From the NCBI RefSeq assembly GCF_004210375.1, contig NC_134830.1:46939094-47003093 (forward strand): 64,000 nucleotides of DNA. Direction: 5' to 3'. The translations under genes and the position numbers were made by a program. Position 1 is the stretch's first letter. Every line of letters starts with the position of its first letter. Of the stretch, positions 12,501-20,994 are shown one piece after another. The notes below the pieces were generated by a model that searched no databases, was not told the DNA's origin, and was given only the letters and a program-made list of their open reading frames with translations. Origin of the DNA: Tachypleus tridentatus. Lineage: Eukaryota > Arthropoda > Merostomata > Xiphosura > Limulidae.

Positions 12501-15500
12501 TAAAATTTTATTGAACTACTATTTTATAATTTATGTCCTTATTTTTGGTATCAAACTGTAGATTATAATTCAGATTTTCAAGTTATACATTATTTAATTT
12601 TTAATTTCTTAATTTAAAAGTAAACTTTAAAACAACACCCCTAAACACTGATTTTAGTGAGTCACATGCTATGTTGGATGCAGCATTGGTTCATATTGGA
12701 TGTATGTAATGTCAAAATACAAAGTCTATAACTTAATACAATTTAGGAACTCATTACCAATATTAACAAGCTAGAATATAAAATAAGAACTTCCTCCTTT
12801 TCTGTTTGCAGAGATATTGCTACATCTACTGAATCAAACACCTCTTTCCACTTTTGGAAATGGTTACTTATGTACATTTACTTCTATATATGAGGTTTGA
12901 AAAACCAATCAAAAGCTCAAAATGTCTCCGTAGTGGCTTTAAACCATTTTCAAATATAACAGCATCCTCTCTTTCTTTCAAGACAAACCTTCATGTTTTG
13001 GAAAGTTGAGTTTTTTGCCATTTTGCAGTATCATATTTTTATAGACCCAAATTCAGATTAGTTATTAAACTTGATAAATTAATGGAATTCTATGGTATGT
13101 ATACTGTAATTTATGTTTTTGTTACTTACATTTATATATAAAACCAAAAAAAATTTTCACATCCTCTAAATGTGAAATTTCTGAAGGCTTAGCAAGCTAC
13201 AACAAGCAGCAATCAAGTTCAAAGGTTATAACTAGAAGAGATAATTGTTTGTCTCTGTTTAAAGAAAAATACCAAGTTTACCAAGTGACCTGTCTTGGTA
13301 AAGACTAAATGCAAGTTTTATATATTGTTGATTACAGTATACAGTAACATTAGTGCATTATTGTAACTTTTGTTTTATTAACCAGAAACGAATGGAAGGT
13401 CAAAATAATAATAATTTTTATATATATATAATGTTATGAGATTTAAGCTGTTTATCTAAATATTTATGTTTTCATGTTATAATTTATAATAATTTTAGAA
13501 CAAAAATGGCATAATTTGTATTTATTTCCTAATTCTTTAAGGTGATTACAATATGAATCAAATTGACTGAAACTGTACAGAGGTTCATTAGTTAAAATAG
13601 CAGATGGCACAACAAAACCAAGAAAGTTTGATAAAAATTAGGATAACTGAAAGAAAGGAAAAATAACTGATGCTGTCAAATAAACTTTCTGAAGAAGACA
13701 AATTGATACTGCCCCCTCACATATTTCCTTTGAATTGAACAGATGCATAAGTCTAGTATACTGTAAAGAATATCTCAAGTGTTTTCAAAATAAATATATT
13801 TTAAGTGTATTTGATCATAAGTATGCTTAAGAAATATTTCAGTAAAAAGGCTATGTTTATAGTATTTTTTGAAGCTTGTATCTGGAGCATTACTTTGAAG
13901 ATAAAAATTAGGTACTTTTCTGGAAAACACCTGCAGTGTTCCAGAACTGTATTTGCTTAATCAGATGTGGTTGTGTGCAGTAGTTGAGTATAAAGTCTTT
14001 TAATAGTTGTTTAGCAAATAACGTTGATTCTATGTTAGATTTAGTTTTATTCTTAATAAACATACTTTTAAAAGCAAACATTTTTTAATCAGAATAGACA
14101 CTATATTCATATATTTAAAATGTACTATAAAAGAAGAAATAGTACAGAACAACTTGGTGTCAGTATGTTTGATGATACCAAATGGTAAATAGAGAAAGTT
14201 GTCTATTTTAGAACCTCATCAGGGAGCAAATGGAGCTGTGTAAACAAACCCAAGGAGCTTCGGGAGCTTTGCCAAAAACTCTGATTTATGTTCTGAACTC
14301 ACAAGCTTGTCATGGTAAAACATATTTTAGTTACATATAGTTATTTATTTATATATGACTTGTTTGTGAATTGCATGATAGTTTGATGTTTTAACATTCT
14401 TTTGTAGCTCTTCAGCTGGGATTTAAATGCTATAATAGGTAATGTGAGTTAAGACATTTCACATTTTATGTTGTCATAGTTTAATAAAAATAAGTGGGTT
14501 TTATTTTAGGGAGGTCTCAGTCACGTTATATATTAATTGAAGGGAGTGTCACCTTGTTGAGGCTATAGCTGCTAAGATAAATAGATATTGTGCATTAGGT
14601 GGCATGATGTTAATTCCATGAGAGTAGAATTTAGAAATAATATTTGTAGGGATTAAAGACAACTAATCCTTAAAATGTATGAAGATGTACAATGTAGTGG
14701 ATGATGCACATTAAACAACAGAAGGTTGATGTAGTCATTACTAGGGTTAATTATGTTATTAATTAAATGACAGCTTGGAAATGCATATTGGTTAGCATAA
14801 AGTAGTGTCGTGTCATTTGTATAATTTATAAGTGTTATGAATTGGACTGTACAAATTCAACTCTCACAATTGAGAAATAAAATAACAATGAAAGTTAGGC
14901 AGTATAAAAATTTATTCCTTCACTTATGAGAATTGTTATAAGATGCATATGGAACAGATTCTTAGATTGGTTACATTAGTTTCAAAAATGCTTGCACATG
15001 ACAATTTATATAAAACTGAATATAAAGAAATCAGTGTTTCAAAGAAATCTAAATCTACCTAACATAAGTTACTTGTTCCCATGAAAGATAATATTATTTC
15101 AGAAATTTCTGCAGGTGGTTTTTCATTGCTTGCTCCAGTGAATACAGTTTGTTATACAATATACTGATTCATAGTGTGGCACATCAACCACAAGGCTGTA
15201 CCAGGCCTGCAATTTCCTGAAAACAGTTATAAAACAAAATAAAAAATTGAAAGGAAACACCTTAATCAGTGGCTAAGTTGTGTTTTATCAAACAAAAAAA
15301 GATTAGTATATATAATACATAACCCAGTATAATATCTTACTTGGCAATATAAAGTTTTATATAATATTGATAAGAATTGAAGTTTAATAATTCTTTGTGA
15401 AAGAGTAGGAACATTAAGTTTGTTTATTTAAAATATTGATGTTGTTCAAGAATATAAGTGGAAAGTTCTTGTACTATATCCATTAAGATTTCAGAGATTT

Positions 15501-16334
15501 AAAATATCCATCTCATATTTAATGTATATATTACAAGAGTTTAAGTAAGTAATGCCTTTTTGTTTTATTGTTTGTCTAAACAAAGTGATACAGATTAACT
15601 AATTAAATGTTTTAAGTCAGCTATAAAACACTTTACTAATTCCAGGCAAAACTTTTTCATTAGGTGCTGTGAAATTTGGAGACGAACTTGACAATACTGA
15701 ATGTATACACTTAATCAAGTCTCTTACATATTGTAAGCTTCCATTTCAATGTGCACATGGCCGGCCCTCACTGACTCCATTAGTGGATTTTAGTTATCTT
15801 CAAAGTAACTGTGATAAACAGGTAACTGATTACAGCTCTCTTTGTGAATTTTTTTTTCACTTTCTTTGTTCTGAGTGGTTTTGAACCTGAAACTTTTTTT
15901 TCTTAATGAAACCTGTATAAAACTTCATGTGAATATAACATCTTTAGAAGATGAGTCTTACTCGAATGATATACCTATATTATTTTAGGTTAGATCTGTT
16001 TTAGTATCTGCTGCTGTTGTACTATCAAGTAAATTTGATCTGTAACTCTCTGTTACACCCATGGTTCCAGCATTTTATGTAATATATATAAAAGTGAATA
16101 CCAGTAGATAAAACAACTCATAGTCTCATGGTTCACTTAAACACTGGGTATTAAGAGTTGTAGCAATGTATAACCACCTGTTACAAAGTCATTCACCTGC
16201 TAGTGAAGGTGAGGTTAGGTTTATATTTAGTGTCTTTACTATCTCAGTCCTAACAGTTTTATTTTTTCCAATTACAGAGTACTAAACCTCAGTTGTGGAA
16301 GATTAAGAACAAGTTAGAGTTAAGACAACAGTAA
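462..16334 (+). CDS. MLH3: MLH3 (MutL homologue), C-terminal seven exons, 5' partial
   Basis: The seven exons are 462-566, 3275-3344, 7302-7367, 11239-11495, 14212-14314, 15664-15821 and 16278-16334. They join in frame into 271 residues plus a stop (816 nt), and all have GT donors and AG acceptors with matching phases. The protein carries [11 protein letters not shown], then the endonuclease metal motif [12 protein letters not shown] (DQHA-x2-E-x4-E), then SQACHGAVKF and [12 protein letters not shown]. These are the conserved C-terminal blocks of MLH3/PMS-type MutL proteins, and the order and wording fit MLH3 best. In the family, MLH3 pairs with MLH1 to form a nuclear endonuclease that resolves meiotic crossovers and helps mismatch repair; dimerisation and nicking reside in this half. 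The N-terminal GHKL ATPase exons must lie before base 1. All key residues are present, so the gene looks functional. Introns are large and loaded with repeats. Confidence 0.93.
2535..2930. repeat. Compound foldback and direct repeat in MLH3 intron 2
   Basis: The left arm (2535-2623) matches the reverse complement of 2717-2796; both share the sequence caaatgattggaaaatgagc. A third, direct copy of the left arm and its following segment occupies about 2800-2930, repeating gttctcagtggtactacaaa and the downstream tttgtcaagtttattgataa. The result is two direct copies flanking one inverted copy. No coding capacity is seen. It is most likely a foldback or MITE-like element that duplicated locally. 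Confidence 0.7.
3275..3344 (+). CDS. MLH3: MLH3 exon with [11 protein letters not shown] block
   Basis: The acceptor is gtgtcttag and the donor is aaag|gtaag. The 70-nt exon runs from phase 0 to phase 1 and encodes [19 protein letters not shown] plus a few residues. QVDNKFI is the start of the MutL C-terminal domain and is diagnostic for MLH3/PMS proteins. Confidence 0.92.
3703..3893. repeat. Foldback MITE-like repeat
   Basis: Arms of about 80 bases (3703-3783 and 3813-3893) are imperfect inverted copies. Left ttacaatttacagcttttac pairs with right gtaaaagctgtaaattgtaa, and left agaacaggtacaa pairs with right ttgtacctgttct. A loop of about 30 bases separates them. No open frame is present. 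It has the form of a miniature inverted-repeat element. Confidence 0.7.
4025..4070. repeat. AT dinucleotide repeat inside a palindrome
   Basis: A run of alternating TA is flanked by ataattgttatata and tataaaacaattatat, so the whole stretch can fold back on itself. It is low-complexity intronic DNA. Confidence 0.6.
5288..6468 (+). mobile_element. Tc1-like DNA transposon, inactive
   Basis: The ends are inverted copies: acatggccaaatgtatggga on the left and, read from the right end, acatggccaaaagtatgtgg. A TA precedes the left end; the right flank reads AATA, so one TA is mutated or the border is off by a base or two. About 1.2 kb lies between them, with plus-strand transposase remnants. In this superfamily the enzyme cuts and pastes the element into TA sites. 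It sits in the same orientation as MLH3, inside intron 2 (3345-7301). Confidence 0.88.
5423..6400 (+). pseudogene. Broken Tc1-like transposase
   Basis: Fragments in different frames match a Tc1 transposase in order: an N-terminal [13 protein letters not shown] segment; a helix-turn-helix region with [12 protein letters not shown]; a [10 protein letters not shown] segment followed by a stop; [44 protein letters not shown]; and LPRRVEAVI near the end. The WSDES motif holding the first catalytic aspartate is destroyed. The second and third DDE regions (QHDNA, SPDL) remain recognisable. Several frameshifts and internal deletions show it cannot make enzyme. Confidence 0.85.
6683..7037. repeat. Foldback element with arms of about 110 bases
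   Basis: The left arm begins tcaatgcatgagaaagacat and the right arm ends with the reverse complement, ctttctcatgcattga. Further pairing blocks are cagtaggggtata against tacccccctgg, and tagccaccag against ctggtggcta. The unpaired centre holds about 130 bases. No coding potential is seen; it is probably a MITE. The flanks show no clear target duplication. Confidence 0.7.
7302..7367 (+). CDS. MLH3: MLH3 exon with endonuclease metal-binding motif
   Basis: The acceptor is tgtcttaaag and the donor is gatg|gtgag. The 66-nt exon is phase 1 to phase 1 and encodes [20 protein letters not shown] plus MD. It holds the DQHA-x2-E-x4-E metal-binding motif required for nicking, with all acidic residues kept. 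Confidence 0.95.
7473..7606 (+). repeat. Three-copy tandem repeat, period about 60 bases
   Basis: The motif tatagtRatRtaagtgttRtt followed by gtagtaaccacaaa and ttaagactctc recurs about every 60 bases, three times. It lies just after the MLH3 exon with the DQHA motif, in intron 3. Confidence 0.65.
8840..9480 (+). repeat. Degenerate tandem array
   Basis: A motif close to attgtctgatgaaagttgac followed by attgcttgatactgcag recurs with heavy divergence (near 8880, 8935, 9085, 9175, 9300, 9355 and 9400). Spacing is irregular, around 50 to 90 bases. This looks like an old minisatellite in intron 3. Alignment would be needed to define the unit. Confidence 0.4.
9909..9936. repeat. TA dinucleotide microsatellite
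   Basis: A run of alternating TA is bounded by acatg and catata. It is simple-sequence DNA in MLH3 intron 3. Confidence 0.7.
10000..11238 (+). repeat. 65-bp minisatellite made of MLH3 splice-acceptor copies
   Basis: About 18 units occur. The commonest unit is 65 bases: agctgtataaatcaatgaac, then agtgcatgtttcaactaaat, then gtacattcctgtgtgtatct and tgtag. Unit starts include 10061, 10133, 10198, 10263, 10385, 10449, 10513, 10578, 10643, 10915, 10979, 11046, 11109 and 11173. Units near 10300-10380 and 10680-10900 are shortened or rearranged. Each unit ends with tatcttgtag, the same sequence used as acceptor of the MLH3 exon at 11239, and begins with a near copy of that exon's first 21 bases. 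The array directly abuts the exon. Confidence 0.93.
11239..11495 (+). CDS. MLH3: MLH3 exon abutting the minisatellite
   Basis: The exon starts directly after tatcttgtag at 11238 and ends at gtagag|gtaaat. It has 257 nt, phase 1 to phase 0. The split codon G|AG gives [16 protein letters not shown] across the junction, followed by [18 protein letters not shown] and [12 protein letters not shown], a typical MLH3 middle segment. Its first 21 bases are nearly identical to the core of the 65-bp repeat immediately upstream, so the acceptor in use is the last member of a long series of look-alikes. Confidence 0.92.
12311..12375 (+). repeat. Possible degenerate tRNA-derived SINE head
   Basis: The sequence tggctcagtggttacagcac resembles a pol III A box in a tRNA-like D arm. 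About 40 bases on, gcattcaaatc resembles a B box. It is short and has no recognisable SINE body, so it could be chance. Confidence 0.3.
14212..14314 (+). CDS. MLH3: MLH3 exon ending in ACHG motif
   Basis: The acceptor is gtctattttag and the donor is catg|gtaaaa. The 103-nt exon is phase 0 to phase 1. It encodes [18 protein letters not shown], then [16 protein letters not shown] and a split Gly codon. SQACHG is a conserved MutL endonuclease motif. Confidence 0.93.
15664..15821 (+). CDS. MLH3: MLH3 exon with CAHGRP motif
   Basis: The acceptor is tttttcattag and the donor is aaacag|gtaact. The 158-nt exon is phase 1 to phase 0. It completes ACHGAVKF and contains [17 protein letters not shown], the C-[PA]-HGRP block that belongs to the metal-binding site of this endonuclease family. 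Confidence 0.95.
16278..16334 (+). CDS. MLH3: MLH3 terminal coding exon
   Basis: The acceptor is ttttttccaattacag. The exon is 57 nt, phase 0, and encodes [18 protein letters not shown] before TAA at 16332-16334. It is a short basic tail. Candidate poly(A) signals (AATAAA) lie at 16511-16516 and 16764-16769, so the 3' UTR is probably about 200 to 450 bases. Confidence 0.85.
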   Translation, partial: STKPQLWKIKNKLELRQQ

Positions 16335-16763
16335 ATAGAAAACAAATGTGATAGTATATTGCATAATAGCACTGTTTAACTGTTTATTGTGCTTTTGTGA
16401 AAGTTGTACAGATTTTATGTTATTCTATTAATATGTATAATGAAATATATTTATTTTATTAAAAATTAGATTTTCCTGAAACTTCAAACTGTGGAAACTT
16501 AAATCATATAAATAAAATCATTGACCAAGTTGTGAGTCATAAAAAAGAATTCATAGCTCTTATTTTGTAACAATATCTGTAATTTGTGAACCATCCAGTA
16601 TTTTTATAAACTTCATTCCTTTCAATTAATGTTTCAAATTCAATGTTACTGCAGTGTATGTGTAATATATAGCTGTAAAAAAGTGTTTGAAGTACATCAA
16701 AATTATGAAATTTTATTGTAATTTGTAAATAATATTTTGTCAAATTCTTGTTTTCTATCTTTC

Positions 16764-16769
16764 AATAAA
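16764..16769 (+). terminator. Candidate MLH3 poly(A) signal
   Basis: AATAAA lies about 430 bases after the MLH3 stop and is followed by a T- and GT-rich stretch, as expected for a cleavage site. An alternative AATAAA is at 16511-16516. Confidence 0.45.
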
Positions 16770-17324
16770 AGTAAATAAGGTTTTTGGTTTCTGTTAATGT
16801 TGAATCTTACATTACTTTAAAAAAAAACTTGTTTTTTGTTTGTTTTTTTGGAGAGGGAGATTTCAGTGGAATTACATTTAGAAAAAATTTAATACTATTT
16901 TAATACTATATCTGTAATTTCATTCTGGGGAAAGTCCCCCTAAGATGCCATAAGTTTCAAATTAACAGCAGAAGATTTAGTTAGCAGAAAGCAACAAAAA
17001 GGTACTTACTTAAATAGACAAGAAGAAGAAACTGCTAGAATTTATTTATTTATAGCACAGGAGAAAAAATTACAGAGTTGGATTATTTCAAAGCACATTG
17101 CAAAGAAGAGAATCATTTGACGTAACTAAAGGTTCAGAAACTTGTAGGAAAACAGGATAGCTCTATATCAAGAAGATAGTGAAGAAAAAATAATCCCACC
17201 TTTCATAGACTATATTTTTGATATAGCTTTAAACATTGTAAAGCAAAAAAAATTTTACTGACTTTTACAGTTCTTGACATCAATGTCTCCAAACTTTACT
17301 GGTTTCAAACTATTTGAGTTACAA

Positions 17325-17611
17325 GTGAAGAAGAAACTTGCAGAAAGACGAAATTATATGTTTAAAAATGGCTGGTGTAGGTATAGAAAGCACTAGTGGA
17401 GGAGTGAACAACATTTCAACCTTCTTCAGTCATCATCAGGTGTACAAAGAAAGTAAGGGTTACTGACTGGTAGCTGACCCTTTCTTTGTGAACCTGATGA
17501 TGACCGAAGAAGGTCAAAACGTTGTTCACTCCTCTACTAGTGCTTTCTCTACCCATGCCAGCTGTTTTTAAATATATAATTTTCTCTACAAGTGGGTTTT
17601 CTCGTCATCAC
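17325..17611. repeat. 287-bp near-complete foldback element
   Basis: The two halves (17325-17460 and 17470-17611) are inverted copies almost end to end. Left gaaagcactagtggaggagt pairs with right cctctactagtgctttc, and left cttcttcagtcatcatcagg pairs with right cctgatgatgaccgaagaag. Only about ten bases in the middle are unpaired. A transcript would form one long hairpin. It has no coding capacity and is typical of a foldback MITE. Confidence 0.8.
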
Positions 17612-18904
17612 AGATTATTATAGAAAGACTACAAATTTACAGCCATATTTCATATGTTGACAATTTTTATCCAAGTATGTATAAAAGTTTAGATATTTCT
17701 ATTTCTCAAATAAAAATCATACATGGAGGCAATCAGTATAGTAAACAGGTTAGATATTTTTTTTGTTTTTACATAAGAATGCCTAGCAAGCTCTGGTGGT
17801 TAGCATGCTCAAATATTAGTTTCATGGTTATATGGTTCAAATCGTTTCACAATAGCTTTGTATGAACTCAAAACAAACTTTACTTAAAGTTTATATCAAA
17901 ACGAAATTGTTGACCTGAACATAACTGCTATATAGTTCTATTTTTAGAGACAAAATCAGAAACAATTTTTTTTTTACAAACAGTGTCAGCGTATCCTCAG
18001 AACAAAACAAGGCAACTTAACATGATTGTAAAACTTACACCTGTTTGCTGGTGTGAAGATAATTTTAAGAACATGGCCCTACTATTTCATATTGTTTAGT
18101 ATTTAAAGCCCTTTTGACCAAATTTTTAATACGTTTGTAAACATTATGTACTACTGACTGACTTGTGTTATTTGAAATGAGAATTTCTTAACCTAACCAA
18201 ACAATACACTGCACATTAACTTATGAATGACTGTAAGAACACAATCATACATTGGGAAATTGTAACAAGATAATTTAAAAATCAGGTTAGTTGAAAATGT
18301 TGTAACACTATTTCATAAACATTATACTCTTTACTGAATTGTATGTATTTTAAGAGCATTTCCATATTATTTGGATGTTGTTTAAAATACTTAAAACATG
18401 TGGCTCTTATAAAACACTAAAATGTTGTATAACATTAATAGAGGTTCTACTGTATCAAACTTTTTCAGAATATAATGGTTTAAACTGACATAAGCATTTA
18501 AATTTTGATATTTCATTTGCAGAAAAAGCTCTTAAAAAACCATTAAACAAAATATCAGTGACGAATGATGGCATCTTGTTACATCTATCTATACAGTAAA
18601 GATCAAAAGGGGCATAATAATCCTGTTGTGAAGTGGGCTGTTTGTTTATTATTGAAAGTAATACGACTTCCAATCCATGTAACAATAATGAACCTGTTCA
18701 TTTATTCTATAATGTTTGCTACAGACTGCATTTACTTTAACACAAATTGTAAGCATAAATTCATAAACAGTGTTTCAACATAACTCATTACACCTATTTT
18801 ACTTGAACGGATCGATAAACATGACTCAATGAGTAATTAGGTAACAGAATAAATACAATAACTCATTGTCTAACACTGAACTGAAACACTTACTGTCTTT
18901 TTAG

Positions 18905-19213
18905 TACTCGTTAGCCATATGCATTGAAAATATAACTTACAACAACGCACTCCAGTCTATATACCAAAGACTAAAAGCCAACTTTATCTTAAATAAAGAC
19001 GAACCTGTAACAGGAGTTAACATTTTGAGGAGAGAAAACACCAACTTAAGAGGAAATCAAAACCTGCATAGAAGAGGTATCATGTCTTCTGAGACGTCAG
19101 TAAAAAATCGGAGACTTTCTGAAATATCAATGCAGATGACCAGGGTTATTTATGGAGCTCAACAATCATCCTATTGTCTTTCAAAGGACGTATACAGAAC
19201 ATGGAGAGCTTAG
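18905..19213 (+). CDS. Possible terminal exon of an unrecognised gene
   Basis: An open frame of 102 codons runs from an acceptor-like sequence (cttactgtctttttag, ending 18904) to TAG at 19211-19213. It has no ATG at its start, so it would have to be a downstream exon. It reads CIENITYNNALQSIYQRLKA and, later, MSSETSVKNRRLSEISMQMT, a composition like a real protein but one I do not recognise. A phase-compatible open segment with a GT donor occurs upstream at 17614-17748. In DNA this AT-rich, a few open frames of this length are expected by chance, so support is weak. Confidence 0.25.
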   Translation, partial: YSLAICIENITYNNALQSIYQRLKANFILNKDEPVTGVNILRRENTNLRGNQNLHRRGIMSSETSVKNRRLSEISMQMTRVIYGAQQSSYCLSKDVYRTWRA

Positions 19214-19293
19214 TTTTATATACAAAACACCAAAATAATATCAAAGTCATGTTGCTCTGCTACTCTTACGTGTGATATAGAGTCATATGCGTT

Positions 19294-19305
19294 CCAGAGT
19301 AAGGA
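19294..19305 (+). repeat. Target-site duplication, left copy, of the I-like LINE
   Basis: CCAGAGTAAGGA here is repeated exactly at 25960-25971, on the far side of the LINE. It fixes both ends of the insertion. Confidence 0.92.
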
Positions 19306-19770
19306 CCCCTCGGTGTGGATTCCTGTACGTGGTGAGGGGACCTCCCAGGGAAGGTTCTGTTCTATCTGGTTACCTTCTCTGGGATCTAAACATCCACCCA
19401 CGTGTTTGCCGTGCGTGGCGACCCGTGAAGGGGAGGAGAGGATCCTGGTGGTTGAGGGGTCCAACCTTAACACACCACTTTGGCCTCGAATTCCTGTAGA
19501 CGGGTGGCCCCCCTTGGGTCAATCGGCTGGTCCACTTGGGCTAGAGTCAACCAAGTACCAGTGTTGGAAGTTCTCAACGGGTGTTGTGGACATTGTGCCT
19601 GATGCTGGTGTTTGGGTATAGTGCTCACGAAACCCTGGCGTTGCTGCATTGTCCTTGCGTGACTTTGTAGTGCGTCCCCTTGTAGGGTGGGGTCAGTGGG
19701 TACCGAAAATTTTTTCTTTTTCCTATGGATCCTCTAAAAAATTTAAATAAAATTGTAAAAAAAACAGTCA

Positions 19771-20992
19771 ATGGGTAAGCGACCACGTCTTGAATACTCA
19801 GAACAGCAATCTTCAACATCAGTGACACACGTACCTCATTTTCTTATATTACATTCTCTTTTGGAAAAACCTTTAGGGCAAATGTCCCCTTTTTTTATTC
19901 AAAAGGGACTAGAGGGACTTGCTGGCTCTCCAAAGTCAGTAAAGAAACTTCGATCTGGTGACATATTGGTTGAAACATCCACATCCCAACACAGTGAACT
20001 TATCTTGAATTCAAAGGCAATTGGGGATATACCTATTGAGGTTACACCCCATGCTACCTTGAATTCTTCACGAGGAGTTATTGTTGAAAGGGATTTGAAG
20101 AACGTTCCAGAATCAGAGATTCTCGCTGGTCTCGCCACTCAAGGAGTTTCTGCAGTGAGGCGCATCTCCACTCGAAAAGATGGAATTACACTGCCAACAA
20201 ATACCCTCGTTTTAACATTTAATTTACCACGTGCACCTGCCACCATCAAGGCAGGTTATCTCATTTGCAGGATTCGGCCATACATACCAAACCCTCTTCG
20301 ATGTTTCCAATGTCAGAGATTCGGCCACTCAAAGACATCCTGTCGTGGTTCCCTGACATGTGCTCGTTGTGGAGGCAAGGACTATGATGCCGATGACTGT
20401 GACATGAACCCACATTGCGTAAACTGCAATGGTTCTCACCCCTCTTACTTTTATTCTTGCCCAAAATGGTTGGAGGAAAAAGAGGTGCAGCGTTTGAAAA
20501 CGACACATAACATTAGTTATCCTGAGGCTCGGAAATTGCTGTCCACAACTCCATCTCAGACATATGCTGTTGCACTTCATTCCACAACTACAGTGGGAGT
20601 GCAGACAGATCTCTCTGTGCCTTCAAGAGAATCGTTTTCAAAACAAATGAAAAGCCTTTTGACCTCCGTGGTTAAAAAGGTTGATGAATCGACTTCCACA
20701 CCTATCTCTGTTCCTCCCATACGTTCCAATAAACCTCAAGATCCACGTCCTACAGTTTCAAATACAGGCATTTCTTCTGATACATCTTTTTCTCCCACCA
20801 CAAGAGACAAAACAATTATTCGTTCGCGTCCTCAGTCACTGGATTCCCCTTTCAATAACAAAAAACCTGCCCACCCGACACAGAGCAGGATCCATGGAGG
20901 TTGATAGACCTCCTCCGACTAAAGACAGTAAAGAAAAAAGACGTGGTCGTAAACCGAAGGGTTCTCCAGCCACTTCACCTACCCGTTCTTAA
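19771..20992 (+). pseudogene. LINE ORF1 (gag-like, zinc knuckles), one frameshift
   Basis: It starts at ATG (MGKRPRLEYSEQQ) and is open for 377 codons to 20904. A one-base shift near 20885 moves the natural frame to end SMEVDRPPPTKDSKEKRRGR and RKPKGS-type basic sequence at TAA 20990-20992. Residues about 177-235 hold three zinc knuckles: CFQCQRFGHSKTSC (CX2CX4HX4C), CARCGGKDYDADDC (Tyr where His is expected), and CVNCNGSHPSYFYSC. The protein would coat LINE RNA and chaperone reverse transcription. The stop is two bases before the ORF2 ATG, so ORF2 may be translated by reinitiation. Confidence 0.88.
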
Positions 20993-20994
20993 AA

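Noticed and set aside
17785-17850. Degenerate tRNA-like sequence (tggtggttagcatgctcaaa ... ggttcaaatc)
   Set aside because: Cloverleaf stems cannot be completed and no SINE body follows; it could be an old SINE head but support is too thin.
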